Assembly (NCBI GenBank): GCA_009774655.1
Contig: VSOD01000004.1
Span: forward strand, 1 to 34,846
Direction: 5' to 3'
Length of the DNA: 34,846 nucleotides
Source of the DNA: Lachnospiraceae bacterium
GTDB taxonomy: Bacteria; Bacillota; Clostridia; Lachnospirales; Lachnospiraceae
A model generated the notes under the pieces. It saw only the letters and a list, made by a program, of their open reading frames with translations. It ran no database searches and was not told the DNA's origin. Positions 1-10,469 of the stretch are shown piece by piece. The first letter of the stretch is position 1, and the number at the start of each line of letters is the position of its first letter. A program made the translations under genes and the position numbers.

Positions 1-975
1 ATATACAACCATACCGATGGAATATACCGGACGCTGCGGGTCACACCAGTAATTGGAGTTCACTCCCATCAGAAAATGAGACCAGAATCCCGAACTGTTG
101 ATGTTAAACAGAGAAACCGCGATACTCGGGATCTGCATCAGAGATGATGCAAAAATGACCGGGATAACGCCTGCTGTATTCACCTTCAACGGAAGATTGG
201 TGGTCTGGCCGCCAACCATTTTCCTGCCCTGTACCTTCTTGGCATACTGCACAGGAATCCTGCGCACACCGTCATTCAGAATGATGACAAGTACCACCAT
301 CAGCAGAATGACCGCGATGATGATGATCGCTGCCACAACACCCTTGGCGATCGACCTGCCGATCACAAATTTCTGGAAGAGCAGCGCGATATCCTGCGGG
401 ACGCGTGACAGAATATTGATCGTCAGTACGATAGAGATACCGTTGCCGACCCCGTTTTCCGTAATACGCTCACCGATCCACATCAGGAAAGCACTTCCCG
501 CCGTCAGCGCCGCGATCACCGTGATCACGCTGAACACATTGTAAGTCTGGAGAAGTCCCTGCCGTCCGAAACCGATCGCCATGGCGCTTGATTCGATCAG
601 CGCCAGCGCTACCGTGACATATCTGGTGATAGATGCGATCTTCTTCCTGCCGTCAGCACCCTCACGCTGCATCTCTTCCAGTTTCGGAATCGCGATCGTC
701 ATAAGCTGCATGATGATCGATGACGTGATATAGGGTGTGATATTCAATGCCAGGATGGACATACGCATGAACGATCCGCCCGTAAAAGCATCAAAGAAAT
801 TGAAAGCATCCCCTGACTGCATCTGCTGCTCAAACCAGTTCGCAAAGAAACCGGTGTTAATGCCCGGAGCCGGGAGCTGTGATCCGAAACGGATCACAAC
901 CAGCATCAGGAACGTGAACAGGAGCTTTTTTCTGATCTCCTTGATTTTTAACGCATTCTTTAGGGTTTTAAACAT
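1..975 (-). CDS. secY: Protein translocase subunit SecY (3' end outside window)
   Basis: SecY is the pore-forming membrane subunit of the Sec translocon. The visible 325 residues begin [18 protein letters not shown] and continue through the plug region (GSQLPAPGIN) and several hydrophobic helices. No stop occurs before the window edge; family members are usually about 430-440 residues, so roughly the last quarter is missing. The ATG shares one base with the rplO stop (TAATG), which suggests translational coupling. This is its standard place at the end of the spc operon, and adk, map and infA would be expected beyond the edge. Confidence 0.96.
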   Translation of the reverse strand, partial: MFKTLKNALKIKEIRKKLLFTFLMLVVIRFGSQLPAPGINTGFFANWFEQQMQSGDAFNFFDAFTGGSFMRMSILALNITPYITSSIIMQLMTIAIPKLEEMQREGADGRKKIASITRYVTVALALIESSAMAIGFGRQGLLQTYNVFSVITVIAALTAGSAFLMWIGERITENGVGNGISIVLTINILSRVPQDIALLFQKFVIGRSIAKGVVAAIIIIAVILLMVVLVIILNDGVRRIPVQYAKKVQGRKMVGGQTTNLPLKVNTAGVIPVIFASSLMQIPSIAVSLFNINSSGFWSHFLMGVNSNYWCDPQRPVYSIGMVVY

Positions 976-1415
976 TAAATCACCTCTGCTGTTCCACCAA
1001 GTGCCTCGATCTTCTCTTTGGCCGATGCACTGAAGGCACCTACCTTCACGTCGAGCTTCTTAGTAAGTTCTCCGTTTCCAAGAATCTTAACACCATCACG
1101 AGGATGCTTAACGATCCCCTTCTCGATCAATGCATCGACATCGACGGTTGCGCCGTTGTCAAATACTTCCAATGCGCCTAAATTAATTGCAACGATCTCC
1201 TTGGAGTTTCTGCACTTGAAACCTCTCTTGGGGATACGTCTGTATAATGGCATCTGTCCGCCTTCGAAGCCCGGTCTCGGTGCTCCGGAACGTGCCTTCT
1301 GGCCTTTGTGTCCCTTGCCGGCCGTCTTGCCGTTGCCTGAACCATGTCCACGGCCTCTTCTAAAATTATCACTATGCACTGACCCGGCTGCGGGTCTTAA
1401 ATTTGATAATTCCAT
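975..1415 (-). CDS. rplO: 50S ribosomal protein L15
   Basis: L15 (uL15) is a late-assembling large-subunit protein. The 146-residue product starts [12 protein letters not shown] and has the Gly/Arg/Lys-rich N-terminal extension ([20 protein letters not shown]) that threads into 23S rRNA, followed by the globular C-terminal domain. Length is typical. The start has a strong AGGAGGTGTCACA Shine-Dalgarno region. Its stop overlaps the secY start by one base, the usual L15-SecY arrangement. Confidence 0.97.
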   Translation of the reverse strand: MELSNLRPAAGSVHSDNFRRGRGHGSGNGKTAGKGHKGQKARSGAPRPGFEGGQMPLYRRIPKRGFKCRNSKEIVAINLGALEVFDNGATVDVDALIEKGIVKHPRDGVKILGNGELTKKLDVKVGAFSASAKEKIEALGGTAEVI

Positions 1416-1432
1416 TGTGACACCTCCTTTAT

Positions 1433-1633
1433 CTATACTTCTTCAACTTTTACCATATGTCTTACTCTCTGGATCTGGCCTCTGGTCGCCGCATTATCAG
1501 GCAGTACCACCGACTGATTGATCTTCCGGAGTCCCATAGCCGTTGCCGTTGCCCTGTTCTTGGGCACCTGACCAATGGTGGATCTGATCAGAGTAATTTT
1601 TAACTTCTTATCTGTTTCCTTATTTGCTGCCAT
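1433..1633 (-). CDS. rpmD: 50S ribosomal protein L30
   Basis: L30 (uL30) is a small large-subunit protein of 66 residues. The core reads [20 protein letters not shown], followed by LGLRKI-like and [12 protein letters not shown] segments. The first 8 or so residues (MAANKETDK) are a short extension. The ATG is preceded by GGAGGAAGAAAAG. It sits between rpsE and rplO with short gaps, as in other Firmicutes. Confidence 0.96.
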   Translation of the reverse strand: MAANKETDKKLKITLIRSTIGQVPKNRATATAMGLRKINQSVVLPDNAATRGQIQRVRHMVKVEEV

Positions 1634-1671
1634 CTTTTCTTCCTCCTAAATCTTCTGACCGCCCGTGTGAC

Positions 1672-2181
1672 TTATGCGCGTACTTCTTCCACAGCCTTGC
1701 CGCGGTTCTTAGCCACTTCTTCAGGAGTCTTCAACTGGCTTAAGCCTGCAATTGTAGCAAGTACAACGTTCTGTTTGTTATTGGAACCCAAAGATTTTGT
1801 ACGGATATTCTTGATACCTGCAAGCTCACAAACGACACGTGCAGGACCGCCTGCGATGATACCGGTACCTTCCGGAGCTCTCTTCAAAAGAACAGAAGCG
1901 GAACCGAATTTTCCGATGAAATCATGTGTGATACTGTTCTTCTCATCCAGTGCGACCGGAACCAGATTCTTGATCGCATCTTCCTTGCCTTTGCGAATTG
2001 CCTCAGGGATTTCAGTTGCCTTGCCCAGGCCCGCGCCGACATGGCCGTTGCCGTCACCGACTACCACCAGTGCCGTGAAACGCATGTTACGACCGCCTTT
2101 AACAACTTTTGTAACACGTTTGATCGTTACTACTTTTTCAGTCAATTCTAACTGACTTATATCTATGATTGTACGTCTCAT
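1672..2181 (-). CDS. rpsE: 30S ribosomal protein S5
   Basis: S5 (uS5) contributes to decoding accuracy and to mRNA helicase activity at the entry site. The 169-residue product has the N-terminal double-stranded-RNA-binding-like domain ([18 protein letters not shown]) and the [10 protein letters not shown] motif, then the C-terminal domain with [19 protein letters not shown]. Length matches the family. A purine-rich GGGGGAAG lies upstream of the ATG. Confidence 0.97.
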   Translation of the reverse strand: MRRTIIDISQLELTEKVVTIKRVTKVVKGGRNMRFTALVVVGDGNGHVGAGLGKATEIPEAIRKGKEDAIKNLVPVALDEKNSITHDFIGKFGSASVLLKRAPEGTGIIAGGPARVVCELAGIKNIRTKSLGSNNKQNVVLATIAGLSQLKTPEEVAKNRGKAVEEVRA

Positions 2182-2200
2182 GTGATCGTCTTCCCCCTTC

Positions 2201-2569
2201 CTAGAATTCTAAGCCAGCTTCTCTGGCCGCATCAGCTAATGCTGCAATCTTACCCTGGTATATAAAGCCGCCTCTGTCAAAGACAACCGTCTTAATGCCT
2301 TTCTCAATTGCTCTCTTAGCGATTACTGTTCCCAAATATGCCGCTGCATCAACGTTATTGGTCTTTTCCAGTTCAGCCTTGACGTCCTTCTCAAGAGTAC
2401 ATGCTGAAACCAAAGTATTTCCAACTGTATCGTCAATAATCTGAGCATACATATGATTATTGCTTCTGAACACAGACAGACGAGGTCTCTCGGCCGTGCC
2501 GCTGAAACGGTTACGGATTCTGTTGTGTTTTTTTACACGAACTTCTTGTCTTGATTCTTTCTTAACCAT
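2201..2569 (-). CDS. rplR: 50S ribosomal protein L18
   Basis: L18 (uL18) binds 5S rRNA in the central protuberance. The 122-residue product has the basic N-terminus ([14 protein letters not shown]), the conserved [20 protein letters not shown] segment and the [24 protein letters not shown] ending, here summarised by its first and last residues F and L. Stop codon is TAG, which shows that amber is an ordinary stop in this genome. Start lies 12 bases after an AAAGGAG. Confidence 0.96.
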   Translation of the reverse strand: MVKKESRQEVRVKKHNRIRNRFSGTAERPRLSVFRSNNHMYAQIIDDTVGNTLVSACTLEKDVKAELEKTNNVDAAAYLGTVIAKRAIEKGIKTVVFDRGGFIYQGKIAALADAAREAGLEF

Positions 2570-2590
2570 TTTTACCCATGCTCCTTTCGA

Positions 2591-3133
2591 TTATTTCTTA
2601 CCAGTCTTACCAACTTTACGTCTGATCGTCTCATCCGCATATTTGATACCTTTACCCTTGTAAGGCTCCGGTCTTCTCTTGTCTCTGATCTCAGCCGCAA
2701 ACTGACCGACTTTCTCTTTATCAATACCTTTGACGATGATCACATTCTGTCCTTCCATGACAGTCTCTATCCCGTCGGGATCCGTCATCTCTACCGGATG
2801 AGAATATCCCAGGTTCAGTGTCAGTGTCCTGCCGGACTTCGAAGCCCTGTAGCCGACACCGTTTACTTCCAGCTTCTTCTCATAGCCTGCCGTAACGCCC
2901 ACCACCATGTTATTGATCAGTGTTCTTGTCAGACCATGGAAAGATCTCATCTTCTTCAGATCGTTAGGTCTGGAAACTACGATCTGATCGCCTTCCACCT
3001 TGATCTCCATCTCTGAAGGAAGCACTCTCTCAAGTGTTCCCTTGGGACCTTTTACAGTCACTTTATTATTTTCTGCAACTTCCACAGTCACACCTGCGGG
3101 AATCGCGATTGGCATTCTTCCTATACGTGACAT
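2591..3133 (-). CDS. rplF: 50S ribosomal protein L6
   Basis: L6 (uL6) sits near the factor-binding region of the large subunit. The start chosen at 3133 gives [17 protein letters not shown], the family N-terminus, 180 residues in all, preceded by GGAGGTACGGGC. A longer reading from 3205 would overlap rpsH and adds residues not seen in L6. The C-terminal signature [17 protein letters not shown] is intact. Confidence 0.96.
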   Translation of the reverse strand: MSRIGRMPIAIPAGVTVEVAENNKVTVKGPKGTLERVLPSEMEIKVEGDQIVVSRPNDLKKMRSFHGLTRTLINNMVVGVTAGYEKKLEVNGVGYRASKSGRTLTLNLGYSHPVEMTDPDGIETVMEGQNVIIVKGIDKEKVGQFAAEIRDKRRPEPYKGKGIKYADETIRRKVGKTGKK

Positions 3134-3194
3134 GCCCGTACCTCCTGTTTTGTTATATGAAAAACCGTTTATATTTACAATTCTGTTTGTTCTC

Positions 3195-3596
3195 TTACCA
3201 GACAAACGCCAATACTTCGCCGCCTACCTGCAGCTCTCTTGCCTTCTTATCGGTTACGACACCCTGATTCGTGGAGATGATCGCAATGCCGAGTCCGCCG
3301 AGTACTCTGGGCAGTTCTTCCTTGCCGGCATACACACGAAGACCGGGCTTGGAGATTCTCTTGATACCGGAAATGATCTTATCGTTCTTGTCCTCGCCGT
3401 ATTTAAGAGTGATATGGATTGTCTTGAAGCTTCCGTTGTCGATCAAATCGAACTTCCTTATATATCCTTCGTCCAGAAGAATCTGCGCAATCGCCAGCTT
3501 CATCCTGGATGAGGGTACATCTACTGTATCATGTTTTGCAGTATTTGCGTTACGGATTCTTGTAAGCATATCTGCAATAGGATCGCTCATTGTCAT
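3195..3596 (-). CDS. rpsH: 30S ribosomal protein S8
   Basis: S8 (uS8) binds the central domain of 16S rRNA and in many bacteria acts as repressor of the spc operon by binding an rRNA-like site near rplE. The 133-residue product starts [18 protein letters not shown] and ends in the conserved [21 protein letters not shown] region. AGGAGGAAAAATC precedes the ATG. Whether S8 autoregulates here cannot be decided by reading alone. Confidence 0.97.
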   Translation of the reverse strand: MTMSDPIADMLTRIRNANTAKHDTVDVPSSRMKLAIAQILLDEGYIRKFDLIDNGSFKTIHITLKYGEDKNDKIISGIKRISKPGLRVYAGKEELPRVLGGLGIAIISTNQGVVTDKKARELQVGGEVLAFVW

Positions 3597-3630
3597 GATT
3601 TTTCCTCCTTATATCAATGATCCGCGTTGT

Positions 3631-3816
3631 CTACCAGCTTGCTTTTTTCACGCCGGGAATCTGTCCCTTGTATGCTAACTCACGGAAGCAAATTCTGCAA
3701 ATTCCGTATTTTCTTAAATAAGCATGTGGACGACCACAAATTTTGCAACGGTTATATTCTCTGGTGGAGAATTTCGGTTTGCGCTGCTGTTTGATCTTCA
3801 TTGCTGTCTTAGCCAT
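3631..3816 (-). CDS. rpsN: 30S ribosomal protein S14, zinc type
   Basis: This is the short, zinc-binding S14 (uS14, RpsZ type): 61 residues with CKIC and CRIC, i.e. a C-x2-C / C-x2-C ribbon, between the basic N-terminus [16 protein letters not shown] and the conserved [18 protein letters not shown] end. Its position between rplE and rpsH is standard. A zinc-free S14 paralogue may exist elsewhere, as in other Firmicutes, but is not in this window. Confidence 0.97.
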   Translation of the reverse strand: MAKTAMKIKQQRKPKFSTREYNRCKICGRPHAYLRKYGICRICFRELAYKGQIPGVKKASW

Positions 3817-3830
3817 GAATTTACCTCCTT

Positions 3831-4373
3831 CTATTTAGCAAATGGCATATTAAACAATCTCAACAACTCACGGGCTTCCTCGTCTGTCTTAGCGGTGGTA
3901 ACAAAGATAACGTCCATACCTCTTACCTTATCGATCTTATCGTACTCGATCTCCGGGAAGATGATCTGCTCTTTGATACCAAGCGCATAATTGCCTCTTC
4001 CGTCAAAGGAATTCGGGTTAACACCTCTGAAGTCACGCACACGGGGAAGTGCAAGGTTCACAAGACGATCCAGGAATTCGTACATCTTGTCGCCGCGCAG
4101 TGTGGTCTTGCAGCCGATGGACTGTCCTTCTCTGATCTTGAAGTTGGCAACGGACTTCTTCGCCTTGGTAACGACAGCTTTCTGTCCGGTGATCGTCTCC
4201 ATATCACCGACAGCCATCTCCAGGACTTTGGCATTCTCTTTCGCTTCGCCAACGCCCATGTTGACCACGATCTTGTCAAGCTTCGGAACTTCCATAACAT
4301 TTTTATATCCAAACTTTTTGACCATAGCATCTACGATCTCGTTTTTATAAATTTCTTTCAGTCTACTACTCAA
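3831..4373 (-). CDS. rplE: 50S ribosomal protein L5 (TTG start)
   Basis: L5 (uL5) binds 5S rRNA and contacts P-site tRNA. The 180-residue product begins [20 protein letters not shown] after an initiator encoded by TTG, supported by AAAGGAGG nine bases upstream and by the absence of a better start. It contains [18 protein letters not shown] and the [10 protein letters not shown] and [18 protein letters not shown] motifs. The stop codon is TAG. Confidence 0.95.
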   Translation of the reverse strand: MSSRLKEIYKNEIVDAMVKKFGYKNVMEVPKLDKIVVNMGVGEAKENAKVLEMAVGDMETITGQKAVVTKAKKSVANFKIREGQSIGCKTTLRGDKMYEFLDRLVNLALPRVRDFRGVNPNSFDGRGNYALGIKEQIIFPEIEYDKIDKVRGMDVIFVTTAKTDEEARELLRLFNMPFAK

Positions 4374-4397
4374 CGTTTTAGACCTCCTTTCTTAGAA

Positions 4398-4709
4398 TCA
4401 GTCAATGATGTCGCCTGTGGACTTGGCGAAACGTACCTTCTTGTCGTTCTCGTACTTAAAGCCGATCCTTGTCGCCTTACCCTTGTGAACATACATTACG
4501 TTGGAAGCGTCAATAGGTGCTTCCTTCTGAACGATACCGCCGTTCTGATTTGCAGCAGAGGGCTTCTCATGCTTTGTGATCATGTTAACGCCTTCTACCA
4601 GAACCTTTCCGTTCTTTCTGTCAACGGAAATTACCTTGCCTTCTTTGTCCTTATCTTTACCGGCGATCACCTTCACGGTATCACCCTTCTTAATCTTAAA
4701 TGTTGACAT
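4398..4709 (-). CDS. rplX: 50S ribosomal protein L24
   Basis: L24 (uL24) is an assembly initiator of the large subunit. The 103-residue product has a KOW motif ([20 protein letters not shown]) near the N-terminus and the conserved [14 protein letters not shown] segment. It lies 11 bases downstream of rplN with a GGAGGTGCCGGT Shine-Dalgarno region. Confidence 0.96.
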   Translation of the reverse strand: MSTFKIKKGDTVKVIAGKDKDKEGKVISVDRKNGKVLVEGVNMITKHEKPSAANQNGGIVQKEAPIDASNVMYVHKGKATRIGFKYENDKKVRFAKSTGDIID

Positions 4710-4720
4710 ACCGGCACCTC

Positions 4721-5089
4721 CTATAATACTTCCGGAGCCAGTGAAACAATTTTCATAAACTGTTTATCACGAAGCTCTCTGGCTACTGGCCCGAAAATAC
4801 GGGTTCCTCTCGGAGTCTTATCCTCCTTGATGATAACAGCAGCATTTTCGTCAAATCTGATATAAGAACCGTCCTTGCGGCGAGCGCCCTTGACACTGCG
4901 GACAACTACGGCTTTCACAACATCGCCTTTTTTTACAACGCCGCCTGGTGTTGCATCTTTGACCGTAGCAACGATCACATCACCAATACGCGCATATCTT
5001 CTTGTAGAACCGCCCACAACTCTGATGCACAGGATTTCTTTCGCACCGGTGTTGTCAGCGACCTTAAGTCTGCTTTCCTGTTGAATCAT
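4721..5089 (-). CDS. rplN: 50S ribosomal protein L14
   Basis: L14 (uL14) forms an intersubunit bridge and is the docking site of RsfS. The 122-residue product starts [18 protein letters not shown] and carries the signature [19 protein letters not shown] with the C-terminal [20 protein letters not shown]. Length is exactly typical. A 63-base gap separates it from rpsQ upstream. Confidence 0.97.
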   Translation of the reverse strand: MIQQESRLKVADNTGAKEILCIRVVGGSTRRYARIGDVIVATVKDATPGGVVKKGDVVKAVVVRSVKGARRKDGSYIRFDENAAVIIKEDKTPRGTRIFGPVARELRDKQFMKIVSLAPEVL

Positions 5090-5152
5090 GCTAATTTCTC
5101 CTTCTTTCCATATTTGTCACAAGATCATTGATCTGCCGGATCTTTTCGTTTC

Positions 5153-5407
5153 TTACTTCGCTCTCTCAACGATCTCCACAAGTCTCCATCTCTTATCCTT
5201 GGATAAAGGTCTGGTCTCCATTACTTTAACTGTATCGCCGATGTTGCACTCATTGTTCTCGTCATGCGCTTTCAGCTTATATGTCTTCTTTACAATCTTA
5301 TTGTAGAGCGGATGTTTAACATGGTTTTCGATTGCCACAACAACTGTCTTGTCCATCTTATTGCTGGTTACTTTACCGGTACGGGTTTTCCGTAAATTTC
5401 TCTCCAC
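5153..5407 (-). CDS. rpsQ: 30S ribosomal protein S17 (GTG start)
   Basis: S17 (uS17) is a primary 16S rRNA binding protein. The 84-residue product reads [20 protein letters not shown] after an initiator encoded by GTG, eight bases after AAAGGAG. The OB-fold motif [19 protein letters not shown] is present. Between rpmC and rplN in the canonical order. Confidence 0.96.
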   Translation of the reverse strand: MERNLRKTRTGKVTSNKMDKTVVVAIENHVKHPLYNKIVKKTYKLKAHDENNECNIGDTVKVMETRPLSKDKRWRLVEIVERAK

Positions 5408-5456
5408 GATCGAATCTCCTTTCCTATGATTTCAGCAAGCTGAAATCAATTGCTTC

Positions 5457-5663
5457 TTAGTTTACTTTTGCCTTCTGCGTGATCACTGTCTGAATTCTGG
5501 CAATATTCCTTCTGACATCCTTGATCCTTGCCGTGTTGTCCAGCTGATTCGTCGCGTTCTGGAATCTCAGATTGAAAAGTTCTTTCTTAGCATCAACCAG
5601 CGCCTGCGCTAATTCTGCATCTGACTTCTTATTTAAATCTTCTACAAACTTATTAGTTTTCAT
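5457..5663 (-). CDS. rpmC: 50S ribosomal protein L29
   Basis: L29 (uL29) lies at the peptide exit and helps dock trigger factor and SRP. The start at 5663 gives [20 protein letters not shown], 68 residues, which matches the family; an upstream in-frame start would add 12 unrelated residues inside rplP. Two helices with the [16 protein letters not shown] motif are visible. Its first 11 bases overlap the end of rplP, suggesting coupling. Confidence 0.95.
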   Translation of the reverse strand: MKTNKFVEDLNKKSDAELAQALVDAKKELFNLRFQNATNQLDNTARIKDVRRNIARIQTVITQKAKVN

Positions 5664-6090
5664 TAGATACACCGCCTTCCAAGTCTGCTTTAGAAACAAT
5701 TTTACATTTGCATGGAAGCTTATGTGTTGCCAGACGTAACGCTTCTTTCGCCACCTCTTCAGATACTCCTGCGATTTCGAACATTACGCGCCCGGGCTTA
5801 ACAACCGCTACCCAGTATTCCAGGGTACCCTTACCGGAACCCATACGTGTTTCTGCCGGTTTTGCTGTTACAGGTTTGTCAGGGAAAATCTTGATCCAAA
5901 CTTTACCGCCACGCTTGATATAACGTGTCATGGCGATACGGGCTGCCTCGATCTGGTTCGATTTGATCCAGCACGGCTCCATTGCCACAATACCGTATTC
6001 ACCATATGTGATCGTATTACCGCGGGAAGCTTTACCGCTCATAGATCCACGGAACTGTTTACGACGTTTCACTCTTTTAGGCATTAACAT
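5653..6090 (-). CDS. rplP: 50S ribosomal protein L16
   Basis: L16 (uL16) organises the A-site architecture of the large subunit. The 145-residue product begins [15 protein letters not shown], the family start, and contains [17 protein letters not shown]. Its ATG shares a base with the rpsC stop (TAATG), and its own end overlaps rpmC by 11 bases. Confidence 0.97.
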   Translation of the reverse strand: MLMPKRVKRRKQFRGSMSGKASRGNTITYGEYGIVAMEPCWIKSNQIEAARIAMTRYIKRGGKVWIKIFPDKPVTAKPAETRMGSGKGTLEYWVAVVKPGRVMFEIAGVSEEVAKEALRLATHKLPCKCKIVSKADLEGGVSNEN

Positions 6091-6746
6091 TATTTATCGC
6101 TCCCTTCCGCGTTAGATTTTGTAGGAAGTACCTCGCCTTTGTAAATCCATACTTTGACACCGAGCTTACCGTAAGTGGTGTCTGCCTCTGCAAATCCATA
6201 GTCAATATCTGCTCTCAGCGTCTGCAGCGGGATGGTTCCCTCGCTGTAGAACTCTGTACGTGCGATATCCGCGCCGCCCAGACGTCCGGCTACGGCTGCC
6301 TTGATACCCATTGCGCCCGCCTTCATGGTTCTGCCCATGCAGGACTTCATGGCACGTCTGAAAGATATACGGTTCTCCAGCTGCTGTGCGATATTCTCTG
6401 CAACAAGCTGTGCATCTCTGTCAGGTCTCTTGATCTCTTTGATATCTACAAGAACTTTCTTATCCGTCAGCTTGGAAAGTTCCTTCTTGGTCACTTCGAT
6501 CTCTGCGCCGCCCTTACCGATCACAACGCCCGGCTTTGCGGTGTAGATGATAACCTTCACTCTGTCAGACGCTCTCTCGATCTCGATCTTGGAAATACCG
6601 GCGTTGTATAATTTTTTCTTTAAAAAGGTTCTGATGTTGTAGTCTTCTACAAGAAAATCGGAAAACTCTGCATCAGCATACCATTTGGAATCCCAATCTT
6701 TAATAACACCGACTCTTAAGCCGTGTGGATTAACTTTCTGTCCCAT
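6090..6746 (-). CDS. rpsC: 30S ribosomal protein S3
   Basis: S3 (uS3) lies at the mRNA entry tunnel. The 218-residue product starts [20 protein letters not shown], has the KH-domain loop [10 protein letters not shown] in the N-terminal half, and the C-terminal S3 domain motif [17 protein letters not shown]. Length is typical. The stop overlaps the rplP start by one base. Confidence 0.97.
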   Translation of the reverse strand: MGQKVNPHGLRVGVIKDWDSKWYADAEFSDFLVEDYNIRTFLKKKLYNAGISKIEIERASDRVKVIIYTAKPGVVIGKGGAEIEVTKKELSKLTDKKVLVDIKEIKRPDRDAQLVAENIAQQLENRISFRRAMKSCMGRTMKAGAMGIKAAVAGRLGGADIARTEFYSEGTIPLQTLRADIDYGFAEADTTYGKLGVKVWIYKGEVLPTKSNAEGSDK

Positions 6747-6769
6747 GTTGTTCTCCTTCCTATATGATC

Positions 6770-7156
6770 CTATCTTTCATCAAGCACGATCGTAATGTGG
6801 CTCATTCTCTTCTCGATCCTGTAAGCCCTGCCCTGTGCTCTCGGTTGTATTCTCTTCATGGTCGGTCCCTTATTCGCATAACACTCTGCGATGTAAAGAT
6901 TCTCCACATTCATGCCGTTGTTGTTCTCCGCATTCGCGATCGCGGACTCAAGCAGCTTCTTAATGATACTCGATGCATATCTTGGATTGTACTCCAGAAC
7001 CGCAAGGGCTGTTGTCACATCCTTGCCTCTGATGGCATCCAATACGAAACACGCCTTCTGTACAGACACTCTTGCATAAGACAGCTTAGCTGAAGGTCTT
7101 GTATCTTTGTTCGCATTTCTTTCTCTTTTTATCTGGGATCTATGTCCTTTAGCCAT
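6770..7156 (-). CDS. rplV: 50S ribosomal protein L22
   Basis: L22 (uL22) lines the nascent-peptide exit tunnel. The 128-residue product has the conserved [20 protein letters not shown] segment, and the beta-hairpin motif near the C-terminus [20 protein letters not shown], where macrolide-resistance changes arise in other bacteria. The sequence shows the ordinary hairpin with no insertion. Confidence 0.97.
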   Translation of the reverse strand: MAKGHRSQIKRERNANKDTRPSAKLSYARVSVQKACFVLDAIRGKDVTTALAVLEYNPRYASSIIKKLLESAIANAENNNGMNVENLYIAECYANKGPTMKRIQPRAQGRAYRIEKRMSHITIVLDER

Positions 7157-7177
7157 AGATGAAAACCTCCTTTCAAA

Positions 7178-7459
7178 TTAGCGAACTTTGGACTTTCTCT
7201 CGTCCTTATCATGTCCTCTATAAGTTCTGGTCGCCACGAACTCACCGAGCTTGTGTCCAACCATATCCTCTGTAACATATACCGGTACGTGCTTTCTTCC
7301 GTCATGAACTGCGAATGTATGTCCTACGAAGGAAGGAAAAATAGTAGAACGGCGGGACCAGGTCTTAATAACCTGCTTCTGTCCCGACGCATTAAGTGCG
7401 TCTACTTTCTTCAGTAAGCTCGCATCTGCAAATGGTCCTTTTTTCAGTGATCTAGCCAT
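7178..7459 (-). CDS. rpsS: 30S ribosomal protein S19
   Basis: S19 (uS19) forms the head of the small subunit with S13. The 93-residue product starts [20 protein letters not shown] and ends with the diagnostic [18 protein letters not shown] region. GGAGGAAAGATC precedes the ATG. Length is the family norm. Confidence 0.97.
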   Translation of the reverse strand: MARSLKKGPFADASLLKKVDALNASGQKQVIKTWSRRSTIFPSFVGHTFAVHDGRKHVPVYVTEDMVGHKLGEFVATRTYRGHDKDERKSKVR

Positions 7460-7477
7460 GATCTTTCCTCCTGTTTA

Positions 7478-8320
7478 TTATTTGATTGATCTACCGTCTC
7501 TTCTTCTCACGATCAGCTTGTTGGACGCTTTCTTCTTCTTACGTGTCTTCAAGCCGAGTGCAGGTTTGCCCCAGGGTGTGCTCGGGCCGGGACGGCCGAT
7601 CGGCGCACGTCCTTCACCACCGCCGTGCGGATGGTCGTTCGGGTTCATAACGGAACCGCGGACTGTCGGACGGATACCCATATGGCGCTTACGTCCTGCC
7701 TTACCAATCTTGATCAGGTTGTGATCTACATTGCCGACTGTACCTACAGTAGCGCGGCATACGATCGGAACCATTCTCATCTCGCCGGAAGGTAATCTCA
7801 GTGTCGCATACTTACCTTCCTTCGCCATGAGCTGTGCGCTGTTACCAGCGGAACGAACCATCTGTCCGCCCTTGCCGGGATATAACTCAATATTGTGAAC
7901 CAGTGTACCTACCGGAATCTCGGATAACGGCAGGCAGTTACCTACCCTGATCTCCGCCTCGGGACCGTTCATAACCTTCATGCCGTCTGTCAGGCCTTCC
8001 GGTGCAAGGATATATGCCTTCTCACCGTCCTCATAGCAGATGAGTGCGATGTTGGCCGTTCTGTTGGGATCGTACTCGATACCGATCACTTTAGCCGGGA
8101 TGCCGTCCTTCGTCCTCCTGAAGTCGATGTTTCTGTATAATCTTCTGCTTCCGCCGCCATGATGTCTGACTGTGATCTTACCCTGGTTGTTACGTCCCGC
8201 ATTCTTCTTTAAGGAAGTGCAGAGCGCTTTCTCAGGTGTGCTCTTCGTAATCTCGGAAAAGTCAGAGCCAGTCATGTTACGTCTGGAAGGTGTATATGGG
8301 TTGTATGTCTTGATTCCCAT
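7478..8320 (-). CDS. rplB: 50S ribosomal protein L2
   Basis: L2 (uL2) is needed for subunit joining and peptidyl-transferase activity. The start at 8320 gives [18 protein letters not shown], 280 residues, preceded by AAAAGGAGATAAGATC; a longer reading to 8398 only adds leader. The C-terminal loop with the catalytic-site His ([16 protein letters not shown]) is intact. Confidence 0.97.
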   Translation of the reverse strand: MGIKTYNPYTPSRRNMTGSDFSEITKSTPEKALCTSLKKNAGRNNQGKITVRHHGGGSRRLYRNIDFRRTKDGIPAKVIGIEYDPNRTANIALICYEDGEKAYILAPEGLTDGMKVMNGPEAEIRVGNCLPLSEIPVGTLVHNIELYPGKGGQMVRSAGNSAQLMAKEGKYATLRLPSGEMRMVPIVCRATVGTVGNVDHNLIKIGKAGRKRHMGIRPTVRGSVMNPNDHPHGGGEGRAPIGRPGPSTPWGKPALGLKTRKKKKASNKLIVRRRDGRSIK

Positions 8321-8443
8321 GATCTTATCTCCTTTTCTTATCAGATTTTTGCGCGAGGCCGTGTATCCCCGGCCCGCATACATTATCTTCTGCTTCACAG
8401 CCCCGGAAGAACCACCTGTGATTCTCCCAGATATTATGTCCTC

Positions 8444-8743
8444 TTACAGACCTGTGAAGATCTCGATCTCTTTGCTGTCCTGTGTCAGCTGCACGATAGC
8501 CTTCTTGGTCTTGGCCGTCTTACCGTAGACCATACCGCGTCTCTTCGTCTTGCCGTCCATATTCATGGTGTTGACTTTCGCAACTTTTGTTCCCTCGAAC
8601 ATCTTCTCAACGGCTTCCTTGATCTGTGTCTTGTTTGCTTCCGGGTGAACCAGGAAAGTATATTTCTTGTCGCCCATGCCAGCCATACTCTTCTCTGTGA
8701 TAACCGGTTTGAGGATTACATCATAATACTGAATCGCTGCCAT
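8444..8743 (-). CDS. rplW: 50S ribosomal protein L23
   Basis: L23 (uL23) sits at the tunnel exit and binds trigger factor and SRP. The 99-residue product has [14 protein letters not shown] near the N-terminus and the conserved [18 protein letters not shown] loop. Its ATG shares one base with the rplD stop. An unusually wide spacer (123 bases) follows before rplB. Confidence 0.96.
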   Translation of the reverse strand: MAAIQYYDVILKPVITEKSMAGMGDKKYTFLVHPEANKTQIKEAVEKMFEGTKVAKVNTMNMDGKTKRRGMVYGKTAKTKKAIVQLTQDSKEIEIFTGL

Positions 8744-9363
8744 TATGCATACACCTCCTCGATCTTGGCTACGGCATCCTTCGTGATCACCAGAGTGTCA
8801 CCTTTCAGGATATCGTATACGTTGATATTCTCTGCAACTGCAGTGGAAATAGTGGGCAGATTTTTTGCGGAGCGGATCACGTTTGCATCCTGTTCGCCGA
8901 TCACTACCATTGCCTTCTCCACTTTCAGGTTATCCATAACCTGCTTAAATTTCTTTGTCTTGATCTCGTCTAATTTCAACTCATCCAGGACGATCAGCTT
9001 GTTGTCCTGCACTCTGCTCGTAAGAACAGACTTGAGAGCCGCCTGCTTCTCTTTCTTGTTCATCTTGAAAGAGTAGTCTCTCGGAACGGGAGCGAATACA
9101 ACACCGCCGCCTTTCCACTGGGGAGCTCTTGTAGAGCCCTGTCTTGCATGACCTGTTCCCTTCTGTCTCCACGGTTTTCTGCCGCCGCCGGATACTTCGG
9201 AACGAGTCTTCGCTTTCTGTGTTCCCTGACGTTTGTTAGCAAGCGTCTGAACGACTGCCAGGTGTACCAGATGTTCATTGATCTCAACACCGAACACCGC
9301 ATCATTCAAATCCATCTTACCGACTTCTTTGCCTTCCATATTATAAACAGATACGTTTGCCAT
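8743..9363 (-). CDS. rplD: 50S ribosomal protein L4
   Basis: L4 (uL4) is an early-assembling protein whose loop reaches the exit tunnel; in gamma-proteobacteria it represses the S10 operon through the leader. The 206-residue product contains the tunnel-loop signature [19 protein letters not shown] and the C-terminal [10 protein letters not shown]-type end. The structured leader upstream of rpsJ makes L4 a candidate regulator here, but this is inference only. Confidence 0.97.
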   Translation of the reverse strand: MANVSVYNMEGKEVGKMDLNDAVFGVEINEHLVHLAVVQTLANKRQGTQKAKTRSEVSGGGRKPWRQKGTGHARQGSTRAPQWKGGGVVFAPVPRDYSFKMNKKEKQAALKSVLTSRVQDNKLIVLDELKLDEIKTKKFKQVMDNLKVEKAMVVIGEQDANVIRSAKNLPTISTAVAENINVYDILKGDTLVITKDAVAKIEEVYA

Positions 9364-9398
9364 CTGAATGGTCCTCCTTTCATCTGTGACTCAGGTCA

Positions 9399-10085
9399 CT
9401 ATTTCGCATTCACCTTAGTTGTCTCTTTAACAGTTACTAAGGCTTTTCTCGGGCCCGGTACAGCGCCTTTGACAAGGATAAGGTTCTTATCCGCATCAAC
9501 TCTTACCACTGTAAGGTTCTGAACCGTCACTCTCACGCAGCCCATATGTCCCGGCATTCCCTTGCCCTTGAACACTTTACTCGGGGAGGAACATGCACCG
9601 TTGGAACCCTGATGGCGATGGAATTTGGAACCGTGAGTCATGGGACCTCTGTGCTGGCCGTGTCTCTTGATCGCGCCCTGGAATCCCTTACCTTTGGAGA
9701 TCGCGGTCACATCAACTCTGTCACCGTTCGCAAAGATATCCGCCTTGATCTCGCTTCCAAGTGTATATTCTTCTGCGTTCTCCAGCTTCAGTTCTCTTAC
9801 ATATCTCCTGCTGGATACGCCCGCCTTCTCGAAGTGGCCTTTCAGCGCCTTGTTAACGCCGTGTCTGTGGACAACTTCCTTCCTGCCGCTCTTGTCTTTG
9901 TTAACAATCCTGTCTTTCTTCTCTACAAAACCAACCTGCACAGCGCTGTAACCATCGTTCTCTACAGTCTTAACCTGCGTCACTGCACAAGGGCCTGCCT
10001 GAAGCACGGTAACGGGTGTCAATGTTCCGTCTTCGCTGAAGATTTGAGTCATTCCGACTTTTGTTGCCAAAATAGCTTTTTTCAT
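9399..10085 (-). CDS. rplC: 50S ribosomal protein L3
   Basis: L3 (uL3) initiates 50S assembly and approaches the peptidyl-transferase centre. The 228-residue product starts [20 protein letters not shown] and has the family signature [20 protein letters not shown] and GMPGHMG. It is somewhat longer than the roughly 209 residues of E. coli L3, with extra residues mainly at the C-terminus and in the middle ([14 protein letters not shown]). Confidence 0.97.
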   Translation of the reverse strand: MKKAILATKVGMTQIFSEDGTLTPVTVLQAGPCAVTQVKTVENDGYSAVQVGFVEKKDRIVNKDKSGRKEVVHRHGVNKALKGHFEKAGVSSRRYVRELKLENAEEYTLGSEIKADIFANGDRVDVTAISKGKGFQGAIKRHGQHRGPMTHGSKFHRHQGSNGACSSPSKVFKGKGMPGHMGCVRVTVQNLTVVRVDADKNLILVKGAVPGPRKALVTVKETTKVNAK

Positions 10086-10151
10086 TCTTTCCTTTACCTC
10101 CTGTTATTCTACAGCGGACCAGTCATACTTCCGGTCGTTCTAGTAGGGGCC

Positions 10152-10469
10152 TTATTTGTTCTTCATCTTGATGTCGATATAAACACCTGCGGGCATCTCC
10201 AGTCTCTGCAGCGCATCCACCGTCTTGGGTGTAGGTGTGATGATGTCGATGAGTCTCTTATGAGTCCTCTGCTCGAACTGCTCTCTGGAATCCTTGTACT
10301 TGTGGACCGCCCTTAAGATGGTCACAACTTCCTTCTTGGTCGGAAGCGGTACAGGGCCGCTCACCTGAGATCCGTTCTTCTTTACTGTCTCGATGATTTT
10401 CTTTGCAGATGCATCAACCAACTGATGATCATAGGCTTTAAGTGTAATTCTCATTACTTGACTTGCCAT
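10152..10469 (-). CDS. rpsJ: 30S ribosomal protein S10
   Basis: S10 (uS10, NusE) is a small-subunit head protein and a partner of NusB/NusG in antitermination. The 105-residue product reads [20 protein letters not shown] after three extra residues and has the diagnostic [20 protein letters not shown] region. It is the first gene of the operon. GGAGG lies 11 bases upstream, in the loop of a possible A/T stem (10472-10499). Confidence 0.97.
   Translation of the reverse strand: MASQVMRITLKAYDHQLVDASAKKIIETVKKNGSQVSGPVPLPTKKEVVTILRAVHKYKDSREQFEQRTHKRLIDIITPTPKTVDALQRLEMPAGVYIDIKMKNK

Noticed and set aside
3134-3205. Longer start for rplF
   Set aside because: It overlaps rpsH and adds 24 residues not found in L6; the internal ATG has a strong GGAGG.
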